A DNA stretch of 64,000 nt from NCBI RefSeq assembly GCF_019977235.1, contig NZ_AP024646.1:1240001-1304000 (forward strand). The letters are read 5' to 3'. The notes under the pieces are model-generated. The model saw only the letters and a program-made list of their open reading frames with translations. It did no database searches and was not told where the DNA came from. Made by a program: the position numbers and the translations under genes. Every line of letters begins with the position of its first letter. Positions within the stretch are counted from its first letter, which is position 1. Below, piece by piece: positions 8,681 through 16,617 of the stretch. This DNA is from Arthrobacter sp. StoSoilB5. Its GTDB lineage: Bacteria > Actinomycetota > Actinomycetes > Actinomycetales > Micrococcaceae.

Positions 8681-9700
8681 TCAGACGGCCGGCTGATGCT
8701 GGGTGATGCAGTGGATGCCGCCGCCCCGGGCGAAGATGGGACGGGCATCGACCATCACTACTTTGCGGCCCGGGTACGCCTGCTCCAGGATCCGGCGGGC
8801 TCCAGCGTCCGCGGGGTCCTCGAAACTGCAGGCGATGACGCCACCGTTCACCACCAAGTGGTTGATGTAGCTGTAGTCGACCCAGTCGAGCTCGTCGCGC
8901 AGTGTGTCAGGGGCCGGTACCTCGACGATGTCCCAGGCACGGCCCTGGGCATCGCGAGTCCCGGCGAGCATCGCGATGATGTCGGCGGTGATAGGGAAGT
9001 CCGGGTGCGATGGGTTGCGTTGGGAGTGGACCAGCAGCACACCGGGCGAGGGGATAGCGGCCACGATGTCCACATGTCCGCGGGTTCCGAGTTCCTGCGA
9101 ATCACGGGTCAGCCCGCGCGGCAGCCAGATGACATGCGTCGCTCCGATGGTGCGGGCCAGCTCGGCTTCGACGTCCGCCTTGGTCCGGTGCGGGTTCCGG
9201 AACTTATCCAGCTGCACCGTCTCGGTGACCAGCACGGTGCCCAGACCGTCCACCTGGATCCCGCCGCCTTCATTGACCAGAGGACTGTCCAGCAGTTCGG
9301 CCCCTGACAGCCTTACCACTTCCGCACCGACCCCGGAGTCTTTGTCCCAAGTGGCCCAGTCCTGCTGCCCCCAGCCGTTGAAGACCCAGTCCACCCCACC
9401 CAACCGGCCGCCGTCGTCGGTGACGAATGTGGGCCCGATGTCCCGCATCCGGGCATCATCGAGGGGCACCTCCACCAAATCGATGGCAGCCGAAAGATAG
9501 GTCCGGGCGGCAGCAATGTCCGGCGGGTCCACGACCATTGTGACCGGCTCGAATTCCGCCACTGCGTGCGCCACCGCTGCCCACGCAGTGCGGGCCTCAT
9601 GGGTTTCCTCCGCGGTGTGGCCTATTGAGGATCGCTCTGGCGGAAATGCCATCCAGATCCTTTCCTGGGGGGCCGTTTCACTGGGCATTATCCAGCTCAT
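8681..9700 (-). CDS. aguA: Agmatine deiminase
   Basis: About 339 residues from the ATG at 9700. The family (PAD_porph/AguA) hydrolyses agmatine to N-carbamoylputrescine and ammonia, linking arginine decarboxylation to putrescine. Seen here: MPSETAPQERIWMAFP at the start, RDIGPTFV, NEGGGIQVDG, RGHVDIVA and the C-terminal RGGGIHCITQHQP, which carries the catalytic cysteine. These are the standard active-site blocks in the right order. The frame opens further upstream to 9808, but that part is Pro/Arg-rich and not conserved in the family; MPSE at 9688 is another possible start. No carbamoylputrescine hydrolase gene is next to it, so the pathway partner must lie elsewhere. Confidence 0.88.
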   Translation of the reverse strand: MSWIMPSETAPQERIWMAFPPERSSIGHTAEETHEARTAWAAVAHAVAEFEPVTMVVDPPDIAAARTYLSAAIDLVEVPLDDARMRDIGPTFVTDDGGRLGGVDWVFNGWGQQDWATWDKDSGVGAEVVRLSGAELLDSPLVNEGGGIQVDGLGTVLVTETVQLDKFRNPHRTKADVEAELARTIGATHVIWLPRGLTRDSQELGTRGHVDIVAAIPSPGVLLVHSQRNPSHPDFPITADIIAMLAGTRDAQGRAWDIVEVPAPDTLRDELDWVDYSYINHLVVNGGVIACSFEDPADAGARRILEQAYPGRKVVMVDARPIFARGGGIHCITQHQPAV

Positions 9701-10246
9701 GGCTGGTGGTCGCCTCGCCGAAGGGTGCCGTGATGCAGCGCTACGCTCTGGTTGAGGGGACGCCTGGGGTGGGGGATATGTCCGAAATGGACCAGTAGGG
9801 ATAGGCATCCGGTCCTGTCCGACGTCACCATTAAGGCTGCAATAACCTTTGCCCCGCCACGTAGTCAGCGTCCGGTCGCATGCCGCCGAGTAGAGCTGAG
9901 TAGTGCCGGGGTGATTTACGGCATGCTCGCAAGAAGGCGAAGGCTCACGGATTCACGCCCCCACACCTTCTGGGGCGACGCGTAGGTGTAATGAACAATG
10001 ATCTCGAGCGCCGAGGATCAATTAACGGCGACCCGGTTTTCAACATGTAAGTCCCCACTACATGTGTTGTTAGTGAGGGGATCGTGACGCGCTCTAGCGA
10101 AAGAAGTCTCCGTATTTCTTCCGGCAATCAGAATTCTGAGCAAAATTCGCGTATTCATTGACACCTCGCAGAAGTCATAGTTGGCTATCTCACGGGTCAA
10201 CTGAATAGTCGAACTCTCTGGACGCATTGTTGGCTCGCTTCTGATA
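9701..10246. other. Intergenic region before the low-GC cassette
   Basis: No supported gene. The minus-strand frames that run through 10018-10561 are shadows of the lipoprotein gene. Base composition drops from about 10000 onwards, marking the edge of the cassette that follows. Confidence 0.4.
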
Positions 10247-11146
10247 GTGGGGAAGATGAAGAAGAAGCAATTGGTCATGCAAATACTTTTGGTATCCAGC
10301 TTCGTACTGTCGGCATGCAGTACTAGTACTAACGACGATGCCATCCAGCAAGGCAATCCATTTGACGCCTTTAAGGCTGAAGCATTGGACACGCTTCGAG
10401 TTGAGGAACGAAGACTCCGTCTCGACTGCTTGGCCGCTGAAGGTTTCCCGCAGTTTCGGGATGCCATGGTTGGCTATCAAGAAACACAGTCGGCCCGCGA
10501 TAGACTTCCGAGCGCAAATCTGCCGACTGGGCTCTTTCTCAGCGAAGATGATGCGCAGCAACGTGGCTTCGGGGAGTCACTCCCGGCGAGTCTTCCTAAA
10601 GTGATCGTTAGGGACGCGTCCATTGACGAAGCAACGGACATATGTGCGCGCGAATCGTGGACTGCAATTGGCCCCGATGCAGAGAAGACTTACAACGAAT
10701 ACGTTGAAATCCAGAACAATTTAACCTCAGCACTATTGGCCGTCTCTTTGGACAACTGGAACAAGATCGTCGATTTCACAGTGAAATGCCTGACGGACAA
10801 AGGCTACAATATTAGAGCCGATAAGAACTCTCGCTACGGTATGACGTTTGGCATTCCTTTCGGGAAAGCGGAGCGCGCCGAGCCGGATGAGCCGCCAGCC
10901 GTAGGTAATTTCTCGTCGCGAGGGCTTCCAGCAGCGCCGTATGTTCCAACGGAGCAAGAGTCCAAGCTCGCCGTCGAGTACTACAAATGCACAGTCGACT
11001 CGGGCTACCGCGACGAATATGTTCGGGAACGGGTAGCAGCTGCCACCAGCGCGATTGCCAAGTACGAAGGGCAATTGAGTGAACTGTCCCCTCAGGTTGA
11101 GGCGCTTGCGAAGTCTGCCACCGGTGCCAAATTTGGGACGAGCTAG
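10247..11146 (+). CDS. Secreted lipoprotein of an ABC-transporter cassette
   Basis: A 299-residue lipoprotein of no family I recognise. A basic start (KMKKK) leads to a hydrophobic segment and the lipobox LSAC, so Cys24 should be lipidated and the protein anchored outside the membrane. The mature part is mostly helical and charged and has four well-spaced cysteines (LDCLAAEGF, ICARES, VKCLTDKGY, YKCTVDSGY). The two last Cys blocks look like a repeated C..D.GY motif. The end (about 255-290) is a likely coiled coil. The start is uncertain: GTG at 10247 or ATG at 10256. The adaptor gene starts directly after its stop codon, so the two are one operon. Confidence 0.75.
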   Translation: MGKMKKKQLVMQILLVSSFVLSACSTSTNDDAIQQGNPFDAFKAEALDTLRVEERRLRLDCLAAEGFPQFRDAMVGYQETQSARDRLPSANLPTGLFLSEDDAQQRGFGESLPASLPKVIVRDASIDEATDICARESWTAIGPDAEKTYNEYVEIQNNLTSALLAVSLDNWNKIVDFTVKCLTDKGYNIRADKNSRYGMTFGIPFGKAERAEPDEPPAVGNFSSRGLPAAPYVPTEQESKLAVEYYKCTVDSGYRDEYVRERVAAATSAIAKYEGQLSELSPQVEALAKSATGAKFGTS

Positions 11147-12373
11147 ATGGAACTTTCCGGGCCGTCCGCAAGCCGACGGATATCTAGACGCGTTATTGGC
11201 ATCGCCCTGATTGGATTGGTAGTTGTAGCTCTCGTCGTCACGATGATGATCAGCGCAAGTGCGTTCAAGTCGCCTGCCCAGGCGTTGGCTGACGCTGCGC
11301 CACCTCGGCCGACGCAGCTCACCGTGGGCGTTGAGGTGAGGCCGCTTCATGAACAGATAGTCACTCGTGGAAAGGCAATTCAGACGCCCGGCTTGGTCGT
11401 TCCGCTTCCACCTGCACTTATTTCTTCCGGTGGAGTGGTGACAGGCACTCCGATGCAAGTCGGCCAACCTATTTATGAGGGCAGTCCTGTCCTTGAAGTC
11501 AATGGATTACCAGTTTTCGCATTCTCCTGGCCATTCCGGGCGTATCGGGAACTCCATGAGGGCCTCAGCGGTCCAGACGTGGAACAACTCGAGAAGTCCC
11601 TAGTTACGATGGGCCTTCTCGGCCAAGCAAACGACAGCTTCGATGGCGCGACTTCAAATGCACTGACGAGGCACCTTGCGAACATCGGCTATCACGTCTC
11701 CGCAGCTGACTCTGCTCAGGAAGCCAAGCCAATGCTGCCAACAATCGAGTCTTCCACCGCCGTGGAAGACTCGAAACAGCAAGCTGCCGCGCCCGTCAAA
11801 GGCGTGATACTGCTCCCGCAGCAAGTTCTCGCTCTTCCACGTGAAGTTCAACGTCTGGAGACGCGCGACGTCCAAGTCGGAACCGAAATCACCGCCGAGA
11901 CGAAAAGCCTCGGTAGTGCAACTGCAGGTTCTATTGTTGTCCACACCGCGATTCCGGTTGCTCAAGCGCAAAATCTCAAACCCGGTGATGCGGCCAAGAT
12001 TTCGCAATCCGGAGGCCCCGAACTCGACCTGAAAGTCGTCGAAGTAGCCACAGACATAACCGATGTATCAGAGGTCGGCAGTGGTGTCCTCGTCAAGCTG
12101 GAGTTCAACAATGGCGGCGGAGTTCAATCCCCAACCGGACAAACCGACAAGGTGACTATCTCAAGTGGTGGTGCGTTGTCACCGGTGACCGCGGTGCCGC
12201 TCACTGCGGTGTACACCAATCCTGATGGATCGAGCTACGTCGAACGTCCGGAAAGCGCAGGAAGTATGCGAATAGGGGTCACGCTGGGCGACACTGCTGG
12301 GGGATGGGTGGCGATTCGAACGTCCGATTTTCCTTTGGAAGAAGGTTCGGAACTTGTCGTCGGGAAATCCTAG
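11147..12373 (+). CDS. MacA/HlyD-like adaptor with peptidoglycan-binding-like segment
   Basis: A 408-residue membrane-anchored adaptor. A single transmembrane helix lies at about residues 15-38. A segment at about 135-175 (GLSGPDVEQLEKSL...FDGATSNALTRHL) has the pattern of a peptidoglycan-binding-like helical bundle. Around it are beta-rich parts typical of periplasmic adaptors of MacAB-type systems (VYEGSPVLEVNGLPVF, and a late AVPLTAVYTNPDG..YVE barrel). In Gram-positive bacteria such proteins sit between an ABC exporter and the wall. It begins at the stop of the lipoprotein gene and overlaps the ATPase gene by 20 nt. The role as export adaptor is inferred from domain type and context. Confidence 0.8.
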   Translation: MELSGPSASRRISRRVIGIALIGLVVVALVVTMMISASAFKSPAQALADAAPPRPTQLTVGVEVRPLHEQIVTRGKAIQTPGLVVPLPPALISSGGVVTGTPMQVGQPIYEGSPVLEVNGLPVFAFSWPFRAYRELHEGLSGPDVEQLEKSLVTMGLLGQANDSFDGATSNALTRHLANIGYHVSAADSAQEAKPMLPTIESSTAVEDSKQQAAAPVKGVILLPQQVLALPREVQRLETRDVQVGTEITAETKSLGSATAGSIVVHTAIPVAQAQNLKPGDAAKISQSGGPELDLKVVEVATDITDVSEVGSGVLVKLEFNNGGGVQSPTGQTDKVTISSGGALSPVTAVPLTAVYTNPDGSSYVERPESAGSMRIGVTLGDTAGGWVAIRTSDFPLEEGSELVVGKS

Positions 12374-13076
12374 TCGCGAAAACGTGGCCTTACCTTCACG
12401 GCCCTTGATCACTTTGCAGGGGATCTCGAAGTTGTACGCCAACGCGGGATCCCCTGTGGGGCTCCATCCGACGGATTTAAGTATTCATGACGGAGACTTC
12501 CTTGCAATCACCGGACCCTCAGGCGCTGGAAAGTCAACCCTTATGAATGTCATCGGGCTGCTCGATCGTCCATCCGCCGGCTTGTATATGGCGCATGGTG
12601 AAACCGTTGATCTTACAGACGAACGGACCATCCTCAGACTACGAGGTCGGCTCTTCGGATTTGTCTTTCAATCTTTTCACCTCTTACCTGGACGTTCGGT
12701 TCTGGACAACGTTGAGATGGGAATGCTGTACTCCATTCGTTCCAGACAGGAACGCAAGGAACGCGCATTCGAATCGCTCCGAAAAGTTGGTCTGGCCCAC
12801 TACACAAGCAAGGACCCCAGACAATTATCTGGCGGCGAGAAACAACGGGTGGCGTTTGCGAGAGCGCTGGCTCTCGAGCCCTCCGTACTGCTCTGCGACG
12901 AACCGACCGGAAATCTGGATAGCACAAATAGCGGAAAGGTCCTCGGTCTGCTGCAAGAACTGAACAGCAGCGGAATCACTGTGGTCCTAATTACGCACGA
13001 CCAGAAGATAGCCGAGTCTGCAAAGACACGAGTGGTGGTGCGGGACGGGAGGGTTGAACTCAATGACGAGACGTAA
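12354..13076 (+). CDS. ABC transporter ATPase, MacB/LolD type
   Basis: A 240-residue ATP-binding subunit. Walker A GPSGAGKS is at 54-61, the signature LSGGEKQR starts at 158, Walker B VLLCDEPTGNLD lies at 178-189, and the H-loop is in LITHD. The sequence DEPTGNLD and the Q-loop FQSFHLLP are typical of the MacB/LolD/FtsE group, which power mechanotransmission and not classical import. I kept the TTG at 12354 because GAAGAAGG stands about 8 nt upstream; a GTG at 12384 is possible. It overlaps both neighbours. Confidence 0.9.
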   Translation: MSSGNPSRENVALPSRPLITLQGISKLYANAGSPVGLHPTDLSIHDGDFLAITGPSGAGKSTLMNVIGLLDRPSAGLYMAHGETVDLTDERTILRLRGRLFGFVFQSFHLLPGRSVLDNVEMGMLYSIRSRQERKERAFESLRKVGLAHYTSKDPRQLSGGEKQRVAFARALALEPSVLLCDEPTGNLDSTNSGKVLGLLQELNSSGITVVLITHDQKIAESAKTRVVVRDGRVELNDET

Positions 13077-14259
13077 ATTAGCCAAGGGACTTGCTCTTCG
13101 AGACCTGACGCGGGAAGCGTGGTTATCGACGTACATTGCACCCGCTCGCTCCCTGCTCACGTCCGTTGGCGTGGTTCTAGGCTGCCTGTCTTTCGTTGCA
13201 GCTTTGGGTCTCACGAGCACTATAGGTCAGCAAGTTTCAACGAGTTTCGACGTTCGCCGTGCTACAACGGTAACGGCCGAGCTTGACGAGATTGATACGG
13301 GCCAGCAGTCAAATTGGATAACGGCGGACGGTCTCAAACGTACACAGCAGCTTGCGGGAACAGCGTCGTGCGGCCGTGTTGACGCTTACAGCGGAATCCC
13401 CGTCGCGCACCCGTACAGTCCGGATGCTGAGAGGTTTCGCCTTCCTCTCTTCGGCCTCGACGCCGGCAGCCTCCAAGCCGTAGGTCTCCGAATGGTCGCT
13501 GGGCGCTCAATTGATGCCGGTCACGTGACCAGGGCGGACCGTGTAGTACTGCTCTCGGCCAATGCTGCCCGGCAAATCGGAGTGCGGACGATTGGTGCCG
13601 CAGTGGATGTTGGCGGTCTTACTATGACACTCGCCGGAATTTACGACGATGCCGATCGGCTCGGAGACACTATTGGTGGTGCCATAGCCCCGCAGTCAAC
13701 CTTGGCCATGTACAGAACTGACCTGAACTCCACAAAAGTTATTGTGGAGACGACCCCTGGTGCGGCTGAGCAGGTCGGAGGTCAGTTGGCCTTGGCCCTT
13801 TCTCCAGGAACGCCGGATCGGATCAAGGTAGTCGCCCCGCCTGATCCCAAGACTCTTCGCCAGGAAGTCTCATCGAATGTGACTTTGATGGCGCTCCTCG
13901 TGAGTACGTTGACTCTTTTCATCGGTTGTATCTCGATCGGAAACGCTGCCATGGCTGCAATGTCGGCTCGAATCCCGGAGTTTGGCCTTCGTCGCGCAAT
14001 GGGCGCCAGACGCGTCGATATCTTCACGCAGGTCCTTATGGAAACAACGATGCTAGGTATTGTCGGCGGGGCGGTGGGGAGCTCGCTGGGGAGCGGACTT
14101 GTACTGATGATTTCTCTCATCAACAGATGGGTTCCGGTGCTTGATGCCCAGATAGTCATTTGTGCGATGTTGGGCGGCACCGTTTCCGGTGTTCTGGCAG
14201 GCCTGTGGCCTGCTTTGCGAGCAACAAAAATAAGTCCAGTGCAGGCATTGGCGCGCTGA
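13063..14259 (+). CDS. ABC transporter permease, FtsX/MacB type
   Basis: About 398 residues from the ATG at 13063, which has GGGAGGG about 10 nt upstream. A first membrane helix at about residues 28-48 is followed by a large extracytoplasmic domain (about 50-260) and then three helices near the end (about 275-300, 325-350, 365-385), the MacB/FtsX layout. The cytoplasmic loop has the ARIPEFGLRRAMGARR motif that contacts the ATPase, and the protein ends in the usual ATKISPVQALAR. It overlaps the ATPase gene by 14 nt. With the two upstream genes it should form a complete membrane-spanning exporter. Confidence 0.88.
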   Translation: MTRRKLAKGLALRDLTREAWLSTYIAPARSLLTSVGVVLGCLSFVAALGLTSTIGQQVSTSFDVRRATTVTAELDEIDTGQQSNWITADGLKRTQQLAGTASCGRVDAYSGIPVAHPYSPDAERFRLPLFGLDAGSLQAVGLRMVAGRSIDAGHVTRADRVVLLSANAARQIGVRTIGAAVDVGGLTMTLAGIYDDADRLGDTIGGAIAPQSTLAMYRTDLNSTKVIVETTPGAAEQVGGQLALALSPGTPDRIKVVAPPDPKTLRQEVSSNVTLMALLVSTLTLFIGCISIGNAAMAAMSARIPEFGLRRAMGARRVDIFTQVLMETTMLGIVGGAVGSSLGSGLVLMISLINRWVPVLDAQIVICAMLGGTVSGVLAGLWPALRATKISPVQALAR

Positions 14260-14574
14260 TACAGCCGTCTGAATACAGGTTCCGGATAGCGCGAATGACG
14301 ACTGAAACAAGGCGCCACGTAGATATCTTCAAAACTTCATAAATGCGCGGATTCTGAGTTTTTTATCCAGAAGCGCGAATATAGTCCGTCTCCCTGCCGT
14401 GAGCGCTTTAATTGTCGTGCCAAAGATTGAAAATAGATATTTTGGCATTTTTAAATTAAACAAGAATAGCGACTTAAATTGCTCTTTCTGCGCTATTATC
14501 AAACTTGCAAGGTCCGATCGGGACTTGCTTCCTACTAAGCAGTAGGGACCGGACTATTTGGAATTGGGGAAAAA
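14260..14574 (+). promoter_or_regulatory. AT-rich leader of the small secreted protein
   Basis: About 315 bp, clearly more AT-rich than anything around it. A possible promoter is TTGAAA at 14427-14432 with TTAAAT-like sequence 17-18 nt on. A short hairpin (CCTACT/AGTAGG, 14531-14546) stands before the TTG start. This suggests that the last gene has its own transcript apart from the transporter operon. Confidence 0.35.
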
Positions 14575-15003
14575 TTGAATAAGATCACGAAGATTGGTTT
14601 TGCTGGTTCAATCGCCCTAGCAAGTATCGGTGCGGGTGCGGCAGTTGCCCATGCAGACAGTGGTGATGGTGCTATTGCGTGCGCAGCAGGTGAAATCTGT
14701 TTCACTAACGTGACGTCTGGCAATGATCTACCGAGTGCTGGTAAGCGGCAGTTCTATTATGGGGCCACGCATGGAGGCCTCGTTTGGGGCGCTGGTAACG
14801 CGGCTGGCACCCAGTTCCAGGACAAGGTGAAATCATTCTGGAATCGAGATCAAATCGGCACTGTGAATTTGATCAATTACGCTGGTGGAGTCAAATACGC
14901 CATCACACTATCAAGGCAACCGATTTGGTATGCACTTTATCCCTACGGTGGTTCGGGCGGCGCGAGCTGGTCTGAGGTAAACGACGCTCACGAGCTCTTC
15001 TAG
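14575..15003 (+). CDS. Small secreted protein, peptidase inhibitor I36-like
   Basis: A 142-residue exported protein. The signal peptide is clear (NKITK, then a hydrophobic stretch, cleavage after AHA at about residue 27). The mature part of about 115 residues begins with a two-cysteine motif (ACAAGEICF) and continues with Gly-, Tyr- and Trp-rich beta-strands (DKVKSFWNRD, NLINYAGGVKY). That pattern resembles peptidase inhibitor family I36 and other beta/gamma-crystallin-like folds. TTG is the only usable start; GGGGA lies 5 nt before it. It follows the ABC cassette and is the obvious candidate for its substrate or partner. Whether it is an inhibitor, a bacteriocin or a wall protein cannot be told from sequence. 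Confidence 0.75.
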   Translation: MNKITKIGFAGSIALASIGAGAAVAHADSGDGAIACAAGEICFTNVTSGNDLPSAGKRQFYYGATHGGLVWGAGNAAGTQFQDKVKSFWNRDQIGTVNLINYAGGVKYAITLSRQPIWYALYPYGGSGGASWSEVNDAHELF

Positions 15004-15006
15004 GGA

Positions 15007-15046
15007 AGAGGGCAGCCGCAGTTGAAGTCCCGGTTGCGGCTGCTCT
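15007..15046 (+). terminator. Terminator of the small secreted protein gene
   Basis: GCAGCCGCA pairs with TGCGGCTGC over a 14-nt loop, starting a few bases after the stop codon. There is no strong T run. Confidence 0.5.
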
Positions 15047-15104
15047 AGCGTTCGTGGATTAAGTACCGAAATTGACCAAGGAGAGACAGGCTCGCGCTCC
15101 TGTC

Positions 15105-15768
15105 TGAGCTATCCATTCAGGCTCCAGCAGCGTAGGAAAGCCACGTTCTCCGCGTCCAGCCCCACGCTGCCGAGGATCGAGGAGTAGCGCCGTGTCAGCC
15201 ATGGAAGCGGTATGGCGTACAGACCAGGCTGTTCGGTGATGCCTGCCGTGTGCTTTGGGTAGCCCCATTCATCCAGCACTGGGATGTCGATGAAGGACAG
15301 ATCGAGGTTGTATCCGGTTGCCCGATCGACGTTATGTTCGCCTGGGCCAGGTTAGCCGCGCTTGCACCTCGGGGACCTGGTACGCGCCGGTTGCAAGCAC
15401 CACGTTGCGGGCTTTCATGTGCCCGAACGACGAGTCAATGCTGAATCGGCCGTCCGGGGAAGTGGCCAGCTGCGTTACGTCCACGCCCGTGTGGACGGTG
15501 CGCCGATCCCCTCCGCGTATTTCCTGAGGAGGTTGACCACTGCGTTGCGGGGAATGAAGGCCTCAGGCTCGTCGCCGGTGTAGGGCATGCAGGAAAGGTC
15601 CAGTGTGAAGTTCGGCGTGTTCATATAGAACCCGTGCGAGCGTCCTGGAATGCGCCACCCAGGGAATCCCGACGCTCCGGTATCCGATGCTCGTCGCCCC
15701 CTGGGGTCAGCCAATAGCTCGTCGCGAGTCCCGGCTGGGCTGCGCCGATGATGACGGCATCCGTAGAT
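15105..15768 (-). pseudogene. Decayed flavoprotein monooxygenase, copy of 19130-20371
   Basis: Reading the minus strand, both ends align base by base with the intact flavin monooxygenase gene at 19130-20371. The 5' part (about 15360-15768) keeps the NTPNF..DLSCMPYTGDEPEAFIPRNAVVN block, and the 3' part (about 15105-15340) keeps the stretch for the C-terminal domain. Roughly 600 bp of the middle, with the NADPH-binding site, is gone, and there are frameshifts. It ends next to the hydrolase gene. This is a dead partial duplicate. Confidence 0.75.
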
Positions 15769-16542
15769 TCAGTCGGCGCGATTGATCTCCTCCGCGCGGT
15801 TCCAGTGCTCCCTTAGAAGCTCGGCGAGCCGTTCGGGTTCGATCCGGTGCGGGGGATCGAAGTGGTGACGATCTTCAAACACCTCCACTCGATAATCCCG
15901 GAAAACCCTGGACAGCCGATCTGCGATATCCCCGTACTGGTCCGGGTTGCTTAGCCCTCCGAGCACGAACAAGACTGGTTTTGCGAACGTGCTGAGTTGC
16001 TCGCGGTCCAGGTTGTACTTCTCGAAATCGCGCAGGAACGCTTTGATTCCTGCAGGTCGTTTAGCCATCCACGGCGGCGGGTCACCTGCCGGCGGAGGCG
16101 GAAGGACGACGTCGGGCCTTACTCCCAGCCTCGCGAACGCCTCCATGTACTGCTCAGGCGGAAGCGACTCGAGGTCCTCAAAACGCTTCCACAACCGGGA
16201 GTGAGCCTTGCTCCAATCCCAATCTCCCGCCCAGGCAGGTTCCAAGAGGGTCAGGCTGAGCAGGCGCTCGGGGTGCCTGGCAGCGAAGGCGAGGGCAGCA
16301 GCTCCTCCACCGGAGTAGCCGACAAGGTGGAACGTGTCCCACTGCTTGGCGTCTGCTTCGCGGAGGACTCCATCGACCTCGGTATCAAGCGACCAATTGG
16401 GTGGCGGCTCGTCGGCCTCGTAGAGGTCCAAGTCCTTCGCAAACGCATCTACGTCAGGGCCCAGCGCTTTGATGAGGTCGGTGTAGGCGGGCGCAGCAGG
16501 AAGGACGCTTCCTGGAAGAAAGAACGCGCGGATTGCTTCCAT
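15769..16542 (-). CDS. Alpha/beta hydrolase
   Basis: A 257-residue alpha/beta-hydrolase-fold protein, probably cytoplasmic. The nucleophile elbow GYSGGG is at about residues 74-79, and the likely catalytic histidine is in the DRHHFDPPH segment near 230, with an acid in the usual strand (VLFVLGG..NPDQYGD). The cap region is Pro- and Trp-rich. The substrate cannot be inferred. It lies between the dead flavoprotein copy and the large ATPase, and both flank genes are on the same strand but with gaps, so no operon is evident. Confidence 0.82.
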   Translation of the reverse strand: MEAIRAFFLPGSVLPAAPAYTDLIKALGPDVDAFAKDLDLYEADEPPPNWSLDTEVDGVLREADAKQWDTFHLVGYSGGGAAALAFAARHPERLLSLTLLEPAWAGDWDWSKAHSRLWKRFEDLESLPPEQYMEAFARLGVRPDVVLPPPPAGDPPPWMAKRPAGIKAFLRDFEKYNLDREQLSTFAKPVLFVLGGLSNPDQYGDIADRLSRVFRDYRVEVFEDRHHFDPPHRIEPERLAELLREHWNRAEEINRAD

Positions 16543-16617
16543 GGGTGAACCCTACGCTTTGGGTGGGTCGAGGGGGAGGGCGGTTGCCTCCGTATGAGCG
16601 AAAGCGAATTTGGCGTC

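Noticed and set aside
10018..10561. Minus-strand frames opposite the lipoprotein gene
   Set aside because: No family, no binding site, and a clear signal-bearing lipoprotein on the other strand.
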